Shown in pieces: positions 41,297-41,755 of a stretch of DNA of 41,755 nucleotides (position 1 is the stretch's first letter; every line of letters starts with the position of its first letter). The stretch comes from an uncultured Eubacterium sp. (GTDB taxonomy: Bacteria > Bacillota > Clostridia > Lachnospirales > Lachnospiraceae), in contig URKY01000019.1 of assembly GCA_900548465.1 (NCBI GenBank), forward strand, positions 1 to 41,755, in the 5' to 3' direction. The notes below the pieces were generated by a model. That model was not told the DNA's origin and searched no databases. It saw only the letters and a list, made by a program, of their open reading frames with translations. The position numbers and the translations under genes are program-made.

Positions 41297-41524
41297 TCAC
41301 GATCTTCCGCGAGGCTTGCGGTAAGTGGTGCTTCTCTCAACAGGCTTTGCCCGATGCGTACATTTTGCGATATACTCCTGGAGACCCGCCGCAGTAAAAT
41401 ACACACAGCCATTCTGAACATACTGCACATAAGAGATCAAGCCGTTGTTACGGGCGGCATCCAGCGTTGCTATGCTGATTCCTAAGATTTCAGCAGCTTC
41501 TTTTCGTGTAATGAGCTTTTCCAT
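41297..41524 (-). CDS. xis: Excisionase / MerR-like HTH_17 DNA-binding protein
   Basis: 75 residues. It starts MEKLITRKEAAEILGISIATL, a winged helix-turn-helix of the HTH_17 type used by Tn916-like excisionases, followed by NNGLISYVQY and a C-terminal basic tail (TYRKPRGRS). Ribosome site GGAGGG is 10 bases before the ATG. It lies upstream of integrase 2 and is its probable directionality factor. Confidence 0.85.
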   Translation of the reverse strand: MEKLITRKEAAEILGISIATLDAARNNGLISYVQYVQNGCVYFTAAGLQEYIAKCTHRAKPVERSTTYRKPRGRS

Positions 41525-41565
41525 AGACTATATTCCCTCCAATCTGTCAAGGTTATCATCGTGCT

Positions 41566-41626
41566 TTCAAAATCACATGAATACGCTGGCAGCCGAAACT
41601 GCCAGCGCATGGTATCTGATTTTGAA
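41566..41626. other. Long hairpin upstream of the excisionase
   Basis: Outer arms TTCAAAATCA and TGATTTTGAA and inner arms CGCTGGCAG and CTGCCAGCG (41584-41592 and 41599-41607) are nested. It could end transcription from the gene beyond the window or serve as a site of the element. Confidence 0.55.
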
Positions 41627-41684
41627 TAGAAAGCGGCCACCCAAAAGAGCAGTCGCTTCCTATTTTAATATGACTCAATTCTCG

Positions 41685-41755
41685 TCACATTTGCCACGCA
41701 ACCCTGACGATGGGAACATAACAGGTCTCCGCTGGCGCGGTTGTCATAACTCCGC
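41685..41755 (-). CDS. Possible C-terminal end of a gene cut by the window edge
   Basis: On the minus strand a frame is open from the edge to TGA at 41687-41685, 23 codons, containing MTTAPAETCYVPIVRVAWQ. A weak GAAGCG/CGCTTTC hairpin follows. It may be a real gene end or a short chance frame. Confidence 0.25.
   Translation of the reverse strand, partial: GVMTTAPAETCYVPIVRVAWQM

Noticed and set aside
1..41755. CRISPR arrays, rRNA or tRNA genes
   Set aside because: No regular short repeats with unique spacers, and no rRNA or cloverleaf sequence was recognised; the only regular array has 73-bp units that are repeated throughout.

Overview
The window looks like chromosome from a low-GC, Gram-positive, anaerobic Clostridia member, most like Lachnospiraceae. 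The evidence is AT-rich intergenic DNA, strong AGGAGG ribosome sites, sigma-A type promoters, a T-box leader, lipoprotein signal peptides, heptad-repeat and Fn3-like exported proteins and a Tn916-type integrase end. Almost all genes lie on the minus strand; the main exceptions are two genes at 300-2862. No rRNA, tRNA or CRISPR array was seen.

Layout. 1-3.2 kb: start of a membrane-anchored protein, a divergent ABC-F ATPase and an alpha/beta hydrolase, then a large imperfect palindrome. 3.2-7.9 kb: folC-folE-folP-folBK-pheA, a folate operon ending in a chorismate mutase/prephenate dehydratase. 8.0-10.8 kb: SH3-domain protein, DUF1292 protein and a short UvrD-like helicase. 11.0-11.4 kb: a 73-bp-period tandem repeat array. 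11.5-16.4 kb: gltX, a small P-loop kinase, a SecB-like protein beside an exported Lys-rich protein, and a cytidylate-kinase-like protein. 16.6-21.7 kb: MMPL transporter, heptad-repeat lipoprotein and TetR regulator. 22.0-25.2 kb: a tryptophan-type ABC importer under a T-box whose specifier reads UGG. 25.3-28.6 kb: adenine deaminase, HAD phosphatase and an unknown protein. 28.7-32.0 kb: P1B-type ATPase with a small acidic membrane protein and a ZIP transporter, a possible iron/ferrosome-type metal module. 32.1-35.9 kb: heterodimeric ABC exporter preceded by a 24-codon leader ORF, an SD-sequestering helix and a terminator.

From about 35.9 kb the window becomes accessory: a decayed ORF, a frameshifted DUF3800 gene, a small hypothetical gene, a branched structured element, an ORF6N/PLD-like protein with a duplicated palindrome, two diverged tandem tyrosine integrases and an excisionase. 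The integrase part is visibly more GC-rich than the rest, which fits the end of an integrative element.

The best candidates for something new are the attenuator-like leader of the ABC exporter (35.68-35.88 kb), the ZIP/DUF6110-like/P1B-ATPase module with its operator-like inverted repeat, the palindrome that duplicates the pheA 3' end, the 73-bp array, and the ORF6N palindrome pair. All calls come from reading the sequence and from memory of protein families; no database search was run.
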